NCBI GenBank assembly: GCA_947474225.1
Contig: CANJHS010000022.1
Coordinates: forward strand, 1-48,508
Direction: 5' to 3'
DNA length: 48,508 nt
From: Roseiflexaceae bacterium
Lineage (GTDB): Bacteria > Chloroflexota > Chloroflexia > Chloroflexales > Roseiflexaceae
Below, piece after piece: positions 15,931-24,298 of this stretch. The stretch's first letter is position 1. Every line of letters begins with the position of its first letter. The notes beneath the pieces are model-generated. The model was not told the origin of the DNA, did not search any database, and worked only from the letters and a program-made list of their open reading frames with translations. Both the position numbers and the translations under genes were made by a program.

Positions 15931-16974
15931 ATGACGCGTGTAGCAATCAACGGATTTGGACGCATTGGGCGCCAAAGCTTCAAGGCATTGTTGGCCAACT
16001 ACGGCGACGAACTCGAAATTGTAGCAGTCAACGACTTGTCCAACGTCGCGACGTTGGCCCATTTGTTGAAATACGACTCCAATTACGGTCAGTTCGACGG
16101 TGACGTCAAGGCAAACGGCGATATCATCGAAATCACCTACTACGACGAAGAAGGCAACGAGCGCGAGATGAAGCTCAAGGTCCTCGCCGAGCGCGATCCA
16201 GCTGCTTTGCCATGGGCCAAGTTGGGCGTTGACATTGTCATCGAGTCGACCGGTCGCTTCACCGAAGCCGAAAAGGCCAAGGCACACATCACCGCCGGCG
16301 CCAAGAAGGTCATCATCTCGGCACCAGCCAAGGGTGAAGACATCACCATCTGTCTGGGCGTCAACGAAGGCAAGTACGACCACGCCAATCACCACATCAT
16401 CTCGAACGCATCGTGCACGACCAACTGTCTTGCACCGGTCGCCAAGGTGTTGAACGACAACTTCGGCATCAAGCGCGGCATGATGACCACCATCCATGCA
16501 TACACGATGGACCAGAATTTGCAGGACAACGTCCACACCGACCTGCGCCGTGCCCGTGCTGCTGCCATGAACATGGTCCCAACCACGACCGGTGCTGCCC
16601 AGGCTGTTGCCTTGGTCATCCCCGAGTTGAAGGGCAAGTTCACTGGCTTTGCAGTCCGTGTCCCGACTTCGACGGTGTCGATGGTCGATTTCGTCGTCGA
16701 GCTCGAAAAGGGCACGTCGGTCGACGCCATCAACAAGGCCTTCAAGAAGGCCGCCGAAAGCGAAGAGATGGGCGATTTCTTGGGTGTCAGCGAAGAAGAG
16801 TTGGTATCGACCGACTTCTTGGGCAACCCGGCTTCGAGCACTGTCGACCTCCCGTTGACCCTGGGCTTGGGCGACAACCTGTTCAAGGTCGTGTCATGGT
16901 ACGACAACGAGTTCGGCTACTCGAACCGCGTCGCCGACCTCACCGCCTACATCTCCGACCACTTCAACGATTAA
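15931..16974 (+). CDS. gap: Glyceraldehyde-3-phosphate dehydrogenase, type I
   Basis: 347 residues, about the usual length. The protein starts with the cofactor-binding [10 protein letters not shown]. Catalytic C162 lies in [12 protein letters not shown] and H189 in TTIHAYT. The VNDL segment at 33-36 keeps the aspartate that favours NAD over NADP. The enzyme converts glyceraldehyde-3-phosphate to 1,3-bisphosphoglycerate in cytoplasmic glycolysis. ATG at 15931 has GGAG upstream. Codon use shows the strong C/G third-position and AAG/GAC bias of a highly expressed gene. It stands alone with its own promoter and terminator. Confidence 0.97.
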   Translation: MTRVAINGFGRIGRQSFKALLANYGDELEIVAVNDLSNVATLAHLLKYDSNYGQFDGDVKANGDIIEITYYDEEGNEREMKLKVLAERDPAALPWAKLGVDIVIESTGRFTEAEKAKAHITAGAKKVIISAPAKGEDITICLGVNEGKYDHANHHIISNASCTTNCLAPVAKVLNDNFGIKRGMMTTIHAYTMDQNLQDNVHTDLRRARAAAMNMVPTTTGAAQAVALVIPELKGKFTGFAVRVPTSTVSMVDFVVELEKGTSVDAINKAFKKAAESEEMGDFLGVSEEELVSTDFLGNPASSTVDLPLTLGLGDNLFKVVSWYDNEFGYSNRVADLTAYISDHFND

Positions 16975-16987
16975 TTCACCGTTACCA

Positions 16988-17027
16988 AGCAGTCGGCGCA
17001 AACTTTCGTTTGCGCCGACTGCTTTTT
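16988..17027 (+). terminator. Rho-independent terminator of gap
   Basis: A perfect 16-bp stem (16988-17003 with 17008-17023) with loop TTTC, followed by a T run. Confidence 0.95.
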
Positions 17028-17032
17028 GTATT

Positions 17033-17089
17033 CCCCATAGCCCCACAGCATGTTTTCCCCATAGCCCCACAGCATGCTGTGGGGCTATG
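17033..17089. repeat. Dispersed repeat, second locus: direct copy plus a 30-bp palindrome
   Basis: CCCCATAGCCCCACAGCATG at 17033-17052 and 17057-17076 differs by one base from the unit at 6422. The second copy forms a perfect palindrome at 17060-17089. As at the first locus, it separates convergent genes and contributes the TAG stop (17085-17087) of the minus-strand gene. Confidence 0.85.
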
Positions 17090-18269
17090 ATTTCTGCCAC
17101 AACGCCGCAATCCCCTGACCACCACCGATACAGAGCGACGTCACGGCATACTGCTGCTTGGTGCGCGCCAGCGCATGAATGGCTTTGACCGAAAGAATAG
17201 CCCCCGACGCGCCCAACGGGTGCCCGAGCGATATGCCGCTGCCATCGGGATTGACGCGGGCCGGATCCAACCCCAGTTCGCGCGTCACCGCGATGGCCTG
17301 CGCCGCAAATGCCTCATTGACTTCGTAGATACCCACCGCGTCGCGGCCGACGCCGGTTTTGGCCCAGAGCTTCTGGATGGCCGGAATCGGCCCGATGCCC
17401 ATCAGCGCAGGATCAACACCAGCGTGGCTATAGCCGACCAACGTCGCCAAAATCGGGATGCCTCGGGCAATGGCCGTCGCCTCATCCATCAGCACCAAGG
17501 CTGCAGCGCCGTCATTAATGGTCGAGGAGTTTCCCGCAGTGACCGTGCCATCGGCGGCAAAAATCGTTTTGAGTTTGGCCAGCCCCGCCAACGTCGTCTC
17601 GGGGCGGATGCCCTCGTCGCTGGCGAATGTCTGCGTCCCGCCCTTGACAGGCACGTCGATGGGCACGATTTGCCCAGCAAAATACCCAGCTGCGGTCGCA
17701 GCAGCGGCGCGCTGTTGGCTGGCGAGTGCCATTTCGTCTTGGTCGGCGCGGCTGATACCATACCTGCTCGCCACCCGTTCGGCGGTGACGCCCATGGCAC
17801 AGCCGTCAAACGGATCCGTCAGCGCGCCAGCCATGGCATCCAGGACGGCACTATCGTTCAGCCGTTGACCCCAGCGCATCGTCGGCAGCCAATAGGGTGC
17901 GCGGCTCATTGACTCGACGCCGCCGGCGACGGCGATATCGACGTCGCCAAGCAGAATCGCTTGGGCGGCGCTGATAATTGCCTGCAAGCCGCTGCCGCAG
18001 ACCCGATTGACTGACATCGCAGGGGTATCAATGGCCAGCCCTGCCCTCAGCGTCACCGCACGAGACAGGTACATGTCGCGTAGGTCACTGTGGATGACAT
18101 TGCCCAAAAAGACCTGTTGTACGTCGGCAGCGGCAATCCCGCCCTGTGCGACGGCGGCACGCACGATGTGTGCGCCGAGGTCGATAGTCGATATATCTTT
18201 CAGGCTGCCGCCGAATTTTCCAATGGGACTTCGTACTGCGGCGGTGACGACGACACGTCGGTGAGACAT
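17085..18269 (-). CDS. Acetyl-CoA acetyltransferase (thiolase)
   Basis: 394 residues. Catalytic features are the nucleophile C91 in NRVCGSG, GHPLGASGA with the active histidine, and CIGGGQG with the second cysteine. VNEAFAAQ is also typical. Thiolases cleave or condense acyl-CoAs in beta-oxidation, ketone-body or polyhydroxybutyrate metabolism. Here the company of M20 hydrolases gives no clear choice, although an EtfD-like protein and an SDR elsewhere in the window suggest fatty-acid oxidation. Start 18269 is chosen over an upstream in-frame codon because GGAGGA lies six bases before it. The TAG stop lies inside the repeat palindrome at 17060-17089. Confidence 0.93.
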   Translation of the reverse strand: MSHRRVVVTAAVRSPIGKFGGSLKDISTIDLGAHIVRAAVAQGGIAAADVQQVFLGNVIHSDLRDMYLSRAVTLRAGLAIDTPAMSVNRVCGSGLQAIISAAQAILLGDVDIAVAGGVESMSRAPYWLPTMRWGQRLNDSAVLDAMAGALTDPFDGCAMGVTAERVASRYGISRADQDEMALASQQRAAAATAAGYFAGQIVPIDVPVKGGTQTFASDEGIRPETTLAGLAKLKTIFAADGTVTAGNSSTINDGAAALVLMDEATAIARGIPILATLVGYSHAGVDPALMGIGPIPAIQKLWAKTGVGRDAVGIYEVNEAFAAQAIAVTRELGLDPARVNPDGSGISLGHPLGASGAILSVKAIHALARTKQQYAVTSLCIGGGQGIAALWQKS

Positions 18270-18283
18270 AGATTCCTCCACAC

Positions 18284-18312
18284 AAACGGGGCGTCTTAGA
18301 CGCCCCGTTTTT
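18284..18312 (-). terminator. Hairpin between the thiolase and the first M20 gene
   Basis: A 12-bp perfect stem (AAACGGGGCGTC with GACGCCCCGTTT) and a 3-base loop. On the minus strand it follows the M20 gene that ends at 18335; it has T residues in both directions and so may act bidirectionally. Confidence 0.65.
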
Positions 18313-18334
18313 CCTGTGTCAACGGGAGACACGG

Positions 18335-19525
18335 TTATTTTTTGAATTGGCCACGCAAGAAGCGGACCGCCGTCTCGGCCAGCACCGCAGCGCCCAACGG
18401 CATGACGGACTCGTCGATGGCAAAGACGGGGGTGTGATGGCCACGCGGTTTGTCACCTACCGCTGCACCGAGATTAAACATGGTGCCGGGGGCTTTTTGT
18501 TGCATATAGGCGAAGTCTTCTGCGCCCATGCCGCCTTTGTCGCGGACGATATTGTCGGCACCGATGAATTCGGTGATGACTTGATCCATCCAGCCCGTCA
18601 CCATAGGGTCATTGTAGCCATTGGGGTAGCCGTATTCGAATTCGATTTTGTAATCGCCGCCAAAGTTACGGGCAAGCGCACACGAGTTCTCGACTTCGCG
18701 TACCAACAGCTTGCGGACGTCGCCGTCGAGGCTGCGCAACGTGCCCTCGAGGTAGACCTCAGCGGGAATCACGTTCGACACCGTCCCACCGCGCACGACG
18801 CCCAAGCTGACCACTGCTGGGTGCATCGGATCGACGCGGCGCGCCACGATGCCATGCAACGCCGTCATGATGGGGATGAGCATCCACAGTGGGTCGCCGC
18901 TGATGTGTGGGTAGGCGCCGTGGCCGCCGCTGGCGGTAATCCAAGCTTTGAAGCTGTCGACCGCAGCACTGGTCGGACCGGCACGCAAGCCGATTTTGCC
19001 GGCGGGCATGGTCGAATCGACGTGCAGGGCGATCATATGGTCGACGCCGTCGAGCGCGCCGTCGTCCATCATCATCGGCGCACCGGACTGGTGCTTGCCG
19101 CCGGTGGCTTCTTCGGCAGGTTGAAAGATGAAGCGCACATTGCCCTTCAGGTTGCCCTTCGCGAATTCTTGCTTGAGCAGATGGGCCACCCCGAGGAGCA
19201 TCGCGGTGTGTGAGTCGTGACCACAGGCATGCATCAACCCTGCATTGACCGATGAGAATGCATCGCCGCTGGCTTCGAGGATAGGCAGTGCATCCATGTC
19301 AGCGCGAATACCGATGGTCGGACCATCACCCGTACCAATGCTGCCGAGGACACCGGTGATACCCACTTGGGTTTTGACGTCGATACCACCGATTTCGCGG
19401 AGGGTATCGGCGACGAGTGCAGAGGTACGTACTTCTTGGAAGGCCAGTTCGGGATGTGTATGGATGTCACGACGAATGCGGGACATTTCGGGCAATAACG
19501 TCTGTGCGCGATCGAGCATCGACAT
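18335..19525 (-). CDS. M20-family metallo-amidohydrolase (hippurate hydrolase/AbgA-like), divergent copy
   Basis: 396 residues from the ATG at 19525 (GAGGA upstream). The metal and catalytic motifs of M20D enzymes are present: MHACGHDSHTA with C101 and H103, PAEE with E138 and E139, ALHVD, GHGAYPH, and RGHHTPVF near the end. These enzymes hydrolyse N-acyl amino acids, hippurate or auxin conjugates in the cytoplasm. It differs from the three tandem copies at 20649-24241 around residues 140-150, with GGKHQSG instead of GGDGVSG. It is divergent from the deiminase-family gene that starts at 19621. Confidence 0.9.
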   Translation of the reverse strand: MSMLDRAQTLLPEMSRIRRDIHTHPELAFQEVRTSALVADTLREIGGIDVKTQVGITGVLGSIGTGDGPTIGIRADMDALPILEASGDAFSSVNAGLMHACGHDSHTAMLLGVAHLLKQEFAKGNLKGNVRFIFQPAEEATGGKHQSGAPMMMDDGALDGVDHMIALHVDSTMPAGKIGLRAGPTSAAVDSFKAWITASGGHGAYPHISGDPLWMLIPIMTALHGIVARRVDPMHPAVVSLGVVRGGTVSNVIPAEVYLEGTLRSLDGDVRKLLVREVENSCALARNFGGDYKIEFEYGYPNGYNDPMVTGWMDQVITEFIGADNIVRDKGGMGAEDFAYMQQKAPGTMFNLGAAVGDKPRGHHTPVFAIDESVMPLGAAVLAETAVRFLRGQFKK

Positions 19526-19583
19526 GGGAGTCCTCTTTCCAAATCGCAGGCTATTCTCAGGTACATGATACCACGCGCCCTCG

Positions 19584-19589
19584 TATAAT
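19584..19589 (+). promoter_or_regulatory. Putative -10 box of the deiminase-family gene
   Basis: A perfect TATAAT 31 bases before the ATG at 19621. The -35 box is weak. A TATCAT on the opposite strand (complement of 19566-19571) could drive the divergent M20 gene. Confidence 0.5.
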
Positions 19590-19620
19590 TGCCCTAACTC
19601 CATTCTGCAATGAGGTCGCA

Positions 19621-20583
19621 ATGACGCATAATCCCGACATCAGCCACTCGTCTCAAGGCGGCAGCGGCTGGCGCCCACGCCCGACGACACTCGCCCAAGA
19701 GTTAGGCAGCCTCTGGGCACCGTGCGGCATCGACAGCGAATACGCGCCGCTCCGCCACGTCATCCTGCATACACCTGGCGACGAACTGGCTGCGTCACTC
19801 GACCCCGATGCCGTCAACATGATTGCCCCGCTCGATCTCTCCCGCGCACGTGCCCAACACACCGAGATGGCCAACGCCTACCGGCGTTTGGGCGTCACCG
19901 TGACCGAACTCGCGCCGCAAGGACTGCCCCTTGCCAATCAAATGTTCATGGCGGATGTCTATGTGATGACGCCCGAGGGTGCAATACTCGGGCGGCCGGC
20001 ATCCTCCGTGCGTGCCGGTGAAGAACGCCAGGCAGCCCGTCGCTTGGCCGATTTGGGCGTCCCCATTGTACGCAGCATTTCGGGCCGCGGTACCTTCGAA
20101 GGTGCTGACCTGATGTGGCTCGATCCCGATACGGCCATCATCGGTCGTGGTCTGCGTACCAACGACGACGGCGCAGCCCAACTCACCCAATACCTGGCCC
20201 AGAGCGGTCGCACCGCCATCGTCGTCGACCTGCCGTACGGCACGATGCATCTGATGGGCATGCTCCGCATCATCTCACCGACCTTGGCGATCGCTTGGCC
20301 GACGCGGCTGGTCCACCGCGGCGTCGAAGCACTGCGTGCCCGTGGCATGACTGTCCAATTCGCACCCGACACCGACGAGCTCCGCGGCGGCATGGCGATG
20401 AATTTCGTCGTCGTGGCACCCAATACCATCCTCGTCGCCGCCAACAACCCGGTCTCGCTCGGTTTTTACAAAAGTCTGGGCATCACCTGCATCGAGACCC
20501 CCGTCAATGAACTCGCCAAAGCCGCCGGTGGCATCGGCTGCCTGACCGGCATCGTTGCCCGTGATCGCGTCCAACCGATCTAG
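19621..20583 (+). CDS. Amidinotransferase/arginine deiminase-family protein (DDAH-like)
   Basis: 320 residues. The guanidino-modifying fold is indicated by IDSEYAPLRHVILHTPGDE near the start, FEGADLMWL (E160, D163), MHLMGML with H210, and GGIGCLTG with the nucleophile C307 close to the C-terminus. Family members hydrolyse arginine or methylated arginines to citrulline, or transfer amidino groups. Length is nearer to dimethylarginine dimethylaminohydrolases than to arginine deiminases. The ATG at 19621 has GAGG upstream; the in-frame extension towards 19417 lacks support. Its position among four M20 amidohydrolases suggests a shared task in breaking down modified or acylated amino acids. Confidence 0.85.
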   Translation: MTHNPDISHSSQGGSGWRPRPTTLAQELGSLWAPCGIDSEYAPLRHVILHTPGDELAASLDPDAVNMIAPLDLSRARAQHTEMANAYRRLGVTVTELAPQGLPLANQMFMADVYVMTPEGAILGRPASSVRAGEERQAARRLADLGVPIVRSISGRGTFEGADLMWLDPDTAIIGRGLRTNDDGAAQLTQYLAQSGRTAIVVDLPYGTMHLMGMLRIISPTLAIAWPTRLVHRGVEALRARGMTVQFAPDTDELRGGMAMNFVVVAPNTILVAANNPVSLGFYKSLGITCIETPVNELAKAAGGIGCLTGIVARDRVQPI

Positions 20584-20595
20584 GATTTTTGGTAC

Positions 20596-20631
20596 AGAGA
20601 AAACCGCTCTGGTGCGTTGCACCAGAGCGGT
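20596..20631 (-). terminator. Terminator of the tandem M20 operon
   Basis: A perfect 13-bp stem (20603-20615 with 20619-20631). On the minus strand it is followed by TTTTCTC. It lies between convergent genes and may also stop transcription of the deiminase-family gene. Confidence 0.8.
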
Positions 20632-20648
20632 CGTGCGTTCCGGAGGGA

Positions 20649-21824
20649 TTATTTGCTGAGGTAGCGACGTACGGTCTCGGCCAAAATGGCCGCACCCAAC
20701 GGCATGGCCCGCTCGTCGATATCGAACACCGGCGTGTGGTGTGGCCTCGTCATATCACCCACTGCGGCACCGATCATCATCATCGTCCCGGGAACTATTT
20801 GCTGCATATAGGCAAAATCCTCGGCACCCATACCCGTCGTCAGCCGATCAATCTTGTCACTGCCCAGGTATTCGGTGGCGACGTCGTCCATCCACTGCGT
20901 GACGGTCTCGTCGTTGTTACCGGCAGGGTAGCCGCGCACGATGTCCAGGCTGTAGTCACCGCCGAGCAGTTTGGCGGTTGCAAAGGCACGATCGACCTCG
21001 CTGTGGAGCAGTTCGCGGATAGTCGGGTCGAAGCTCCGGATGGTGCCTGAGATGACCACTTCCGATGGAATCACATTGGTCGCCCCACCCGCCTGCAAAA
21101 TTCCAATGCTGATAACCGCCGGATGCATGGGATCGATTTTGCGGGCACAGATGCCGTACAGCGCACTCATCACGATGTTGGCCATCCACACGGGGTCGGT
21201 GCCATTGTGCGGCGCAGCACCATGCCCACCGGTGCCCCGCACCACGCCGCGGAATGCATCCGAGGCAGCGGTATTGGGCCCTCGCGGCAACATCACTTCG
21301 CCATACGGCAACGTCGACAGCACATGCAGCGCAATCACATGGTCGACCCCAGTCAATGCGCCATCGGCAATCATCTTGGGGGCGCCCGAGACACCGTCGC
21401 CACCGATTTCTTCGGCGGGTTGGAACAAGAAGCGCACGTTCCCTTTGAGCTTGCCCGTGGCAAATTCTTCTTTGAGCAGATGCGCCACACCCAGCAATAT
21501 AGCTGTATGTGCGTCGTGCCCACAGGCGTGCATTTTGCCATCGTCGACCGAACCATGCGGCAGACCAGTGGCTTCGTGGATGGGCAGCGCATCCATGTCG
21601 GCACGGATGCCGATAGTCGGTCCATTACCCGTGCCCAAATCCCCCACCACGCCGGTGATACCGACGTTGGTACGGACCGTGATGCCGCCAATTTCGCGCA
21701 GTGTTTCTGACACGAGAGCGGCAGTACGCACCTCTTGGAAGCCTAATTCGGGATGGGTATGAATATCACGGCGCAAGCGTGAAAGTTCGCTACTGAGTGC
21801 TTCGGCACGGGCTCGCATCGGCAT
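20649..21824 (-). CDS. M20-family metallo-amidohydrolase, tandem copy 1
   Basis: 391 residues. Of the three close ATG codons the one at 21824 is best spaced from GGAG (six bases). Motifs are MHACGHDAHTAILLG, QPAEEIGGDGVSGAPKM, TGGHGAAPH and RPHHTPVFDIDE. It is very similar to the two genes upstream in the operon but is the most diverged of the three in the dimerisation lid (about residues 175-300), with ALYGICARKID and AGGATNVIPSE where the others read GTAFNIIP. Likely a cytoplasmic hydrolase of an N-acyl or peptide-like bond, with two metal ions. It is the last of three genes before a terminator. Confidence 0.9.
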   Translation of the reverse strand: MPMRARAEALSSELSRLRRDIHTHPELGFQEVRTAALVSETLREIGGITVRTNVGITGVVGDLGTGNGPTIGIRADMDALPIHEATGLPHGSVDDGKMHACGHDAHTAILLGVAHLLKEEFATGKLKGNVRFLFQPAEEIGGDGVSGAPKMIADGALTGVDHVIALHVLSTLPYGEVMLPRGPNTAASDAFRGVVRGTGGHGAAPHNGTDPVWMANIVMSALYGICARKIDPMHPAVISIGILQAGGATNVIPSEVVISGTIRSFDPTIRELLHSEVDRAFATAKLLGGDYSLDIVRGYPAGNNDETVTQWMDDVATEYLGSDKIDRLTTGMGAEDFAYMQQIVPGTMMMIGAAVGDMTRPHHTPVFDIDERAMPLGAAILAETVRRYLSK

Positions 21825-21857
21825 ATACATCTCCGTTTTCTCTCTACAAAAAAGCAC

Positions 21858-23033
21858 TTAGCGCGTCAAATAACGGCGCACGGTCTCGGCCAAAATCGCT
21901 GCACCGATGGGGAATGAGCGCTCGTCGATGTCGAAGACCGGCGTGTGGTGTGGCCGGTTCATATCACCCACTGCGGCGCCGAGCATCATCATCGTACCGG
22001 GTGCTTTCTGCTGCATATAGGCAAAGTCCTCGCCGCCCATGCCGGCCGTCACGCGGTCGACGTTGGCTGCGCCCAGGTATTCGCTGGCGACGTCGTCCAT
22101 CCACTGGGTCACCGTAGCATCGTTGATGCCGGCCGGATAGCCGCGGATGATTTCGAGCGTATAATCGCCGCCCAATGCTTTGGCTACCGAGAAGGCTCGG
22201 TCGAGTTCGACATACAACTGCTCGCGCACCTCGGGGTCGAAGCTACGAATCGTGCCGCCGATGTAGACCTCGTTGGGGATGATGTTGAACGCCGTACCCG
22301 TCTGCACAATGCCCACGCTGATGACGGCCGACTTCATCGGATCGATGCGGCGCGACACAATGCCGTTGATGGCTTGCACCACCGCTGCCATCATCATGAC
22401 CGGGTCTGTGCCGCCGTGCGGGTACGCACCATGACCGCCGGTACCGCGAATCCACCCTTTGAATCCGTCTGCAGCAGCCGTCACGGGACCGCGGGTCAAC
22501 CCCACCTGGCCCAATGGGATTTCGGAGGCAACGTGCAGTGCAATCACATGGTCGACCCCATCCATGGCACCATCGGCAATCATCTTGGGGGCGCCCGATA
22601 CGCCGTCGCCGCCGACTTCTTCGGCTGGTTGGAACAAGAAGCGCACATTGCCCTTGAGTTTGCCCGTCGCGAATTCTTGTTTGAGCAGATGGGCTGCACC
22701 CAGCAGAATCGCCGTGTGGGCGTCGTGACCGCAGGCGTGCATTTTGCCAGCATCTCGGGAGGCGTGGCCGAGTCCGGTGTTTTCGAGTACGGGCAGGGCA
22801 TCCATGTCGGCCCGAATGGCAATGGTCGGGCCATCACCCGTCCCCAAATCGCCCACCACGCCGGTGACGCCAACCTGGGTACGAATGCCGATGCCACCGA
22901 TTTCTTTGAGGCTGTCGGCTACCAGCGCAGCAGTGCGCACTTCTTGGAAGCCCAATTCGGGATGCATATGTATTTCGCGGCGCAGACGCGACAGTTCGGC
23001 ACTCATGGCCTCAGCACGGGTTAACATCGACAT
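21858..23033 (-). CDS. M20-family metallo-amidohydrolase, tandem copy 2
   Basis: 391 residues. ATG at 23033 has AAGGTG seven bases upstream. Motifs: MHACGHDAHTA with C101 and H103, PAEE with E138 and E139, TGGHGAYPHGGTDP, and RPHHTPVFDIDE. Large blocks, including DGVSGAPKMIADGA and DHVIALHV, are identical to both neighbours, showing tandem duplication followed by divergence of substrate-site segments. It lies 29 bases after the upstream copy and 33 bases before the downstream one, so all three are probably on one mRNA. Confidence 0.9.
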   Translation of the reverse strand: MSMLTRAEAMSAELSRLRREIHMHPELGFQEVRTAALVADSLKEIGGIGIRTQVGVTGVVGDLGTGDGPTIAIRADMDALPVLENTGLGHASRDAGKMHACGHDAHTAILLGAAHLLKQEFATGKLKGNVRFLFQPAEEVGGDGVSGAPKMIADGAMDGVDHVIALHVASEIPLGQVGLTRGPVTAAADGFKGWIRGTGGHGAYPHGGTDPVMMMAAVVQAINGIVSRRIDPMKSAVISVGIVQTGTAFNIIPNEVYIGGTIRSFDPEVREQLYVELDRAFSVAKALGGDYTLEIIRGYPAGINDATVTQWMDDVASEYLGAANVDRVTAGMGGEDFAYMQQKAPGTMMMLGAAVGDMNRPHHTPVFDIDERSFPIGAAILAETVRRYLTR

Positions 23034-23062
23034 CGTTTACACCTTTTTTCTGTAGAAAATAC

Positions 23063-24241
23063 TCAGCGTGACAAATAGCGGCGCACGGTTTCGGCCAAAA
23101 TTGCTGCCCCGATGGGCATCGATCGCTCGTCGATATCGAAGACCGGCGTGTGATGCGGGCGCGGCATGTCGCCGAGCGCAGCACCGAGCATCAGCATCGC
23201 GCCCGGTGCGCACTGCTGCATATAAGCAAAGTCCTCGCCGGCCATCCCGACCGTCTTGCGGTCGACCTGGTCGCTCCCGAGGAAGTCACTGGCCACATCA
23301 TCCATCCACTGTGCAACAGTGGCATCGTTGATACCCGCCGGGTAGCCGCGGATAATCTCGAGCTCGTAACTGCCACCCAGGCCATTGGCAAGTGCCAAGG
23401 CACGGTCCAACTCGGCAAACAATGTCTCGCGGGTGGATTCTTTGAAGCTCCGTATCGTGCCGGCGAAGTAGACTTCTGAGGGAATGATGTTGAACGCTGT
23501 CCCCGCTTGGACGATTCCCAAACTCACCACCGCTGGCTCTTTGGGATTAATCCGCCGCGCCACGATGCCGTGTATCGCCGTGATAATCGGCGCCGCCATC
23601 CAGAGTGGGTCGGTACCGTGATGCGGGTAGGCACCATGGCCACCCGTGCCACGCACCCACGCTTTGAATGCATCTGCTGCCGCCGTCACCGGGCCTTGGA
23701 CCATTTTGACCGTCCCTACCGGGGTACCCGAGTCGACATGCAACGCAATCACATGATCCACGCCTACCATGGCACCGTCGGCGATCATCTTGGGCGCGCC
23801 AGACACCCCGTCGCCGCCGATTTCTTCGGCGGGTTGGAACAGAAAGCGCACGTTCCCTTTGAGTGCGCCGCTGGCAAATTCCGCTTTGAGCAGATGTGCA
23901 GCACCCAGCAGGATCGCCGTGTGCGCATCATGACCGCAGGCATGCATCGTGCCGTCTTGGCGAGATACATAGCCGAGTCCTGTCGTCTCGTGGATGGGCA
24001 ACGCATCCATGTCGGCACGGATGGCAATCGTCGGTCCATCGCCGTTCCCCAAATCACCGACCACACCGGTGACGCCGACCTGGGTTCGGATGCGTATGCC
24101 ACCGATTTCACGCAGGGTATCGGCCACCAAAGCCGCAGTACGTACTTCTTGGAAGGCCAATTCGGGGTGCATATGGATGTCACGCCGCAGTCGCGACAAT
24201 TCTTCCTGCATGGCCACGGCTCGCTTCAGCATTTCGGTCAT
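23063..24241 (-). CDS. M20-family metallo-amidohydrolase, tandem copy 3 (first in operon)
   Basis: 392 residues starting at 24241, with AGGAG at ideal spacing. It has the same motif series (MHACGHDAHTAILLG, PAEEIGGDGVSG, GHGAYPHHGTDP, RPHHTPVFDID). The cap domain shares GIVQAGTAFNIIPSEVYF with copy 2, so these two are the closest pair. Family members remove the acyl group from N-acyl amino acids or cleave short amide-linked conjugates. The gene follows a perfect TATAAT and a strong dyad at 24275-24297, immediately downstream of the GH2 gene. Confidence 0.9.
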   Translation of the reverse strand: MTEMLKRAVAMQEELSRLRRDIHMHPELAFQEVRTAALVADTLREIGGIRIRTQVGVTGVVGDLGNGDGPTIAIRADMDALPIHETTGLGYVSRQDGTMHACGHDAHTAILLGAAHLLKAEFASGALKGNVRFLFQPAEEIGGDGVSGAPKMIADGAMVGVDHVIALHVDSGTPVGTVKMVQGPVTAAADAFKAWVRGTGGHGAYPHHGTDPLWMAAPIITAIHGIVARRINPKEPAVVSLGIVQAGTAFNIIPSEVYFAGTIRSFKESTRETLFAELDRALALANGLGGSYELEIIRGYPAGINDATVAQWMDDVASDFLGSDQVDRKTVGMAGEDFAYMQQCAPGAMLMLGAALGDMPRPHHTPVFDIDERSMPIGAAILAETVRRYLSR

Positions 24242-24274
24242 TGCAGCGCTCCTTGTTGGGGTTTTCTGTGGCTC

Positions 24275-24297
24275 ATTATACGTGGCAGAGCGCCACG
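24275..24297 (-). promoter_or_regulatory. Promoter -10 box and adjoining dyad upstream of the M20 operon
   Basis: On the minus strand a perfect TATAAT (24280 to 24275) is directly preceded by the dyad CGTGGC-GCTCT-GCCACG (24297 to 24281). The dyad touches the stop codon of the GH2 gene, so it could be that gene's terminator stem, an operator in the spacer of the M20 promoter, or both. No good -35 box is visible. Confidence 0.5.
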
Positions 24298-24298
24298 G

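Noticed and set aside
21945-23024. 359-codon plus-strand ORF opposite the second tandem M20 gene
   Set aside because: It mirrors the conserved M20 gene and similar shadows appear opposite the other copies.
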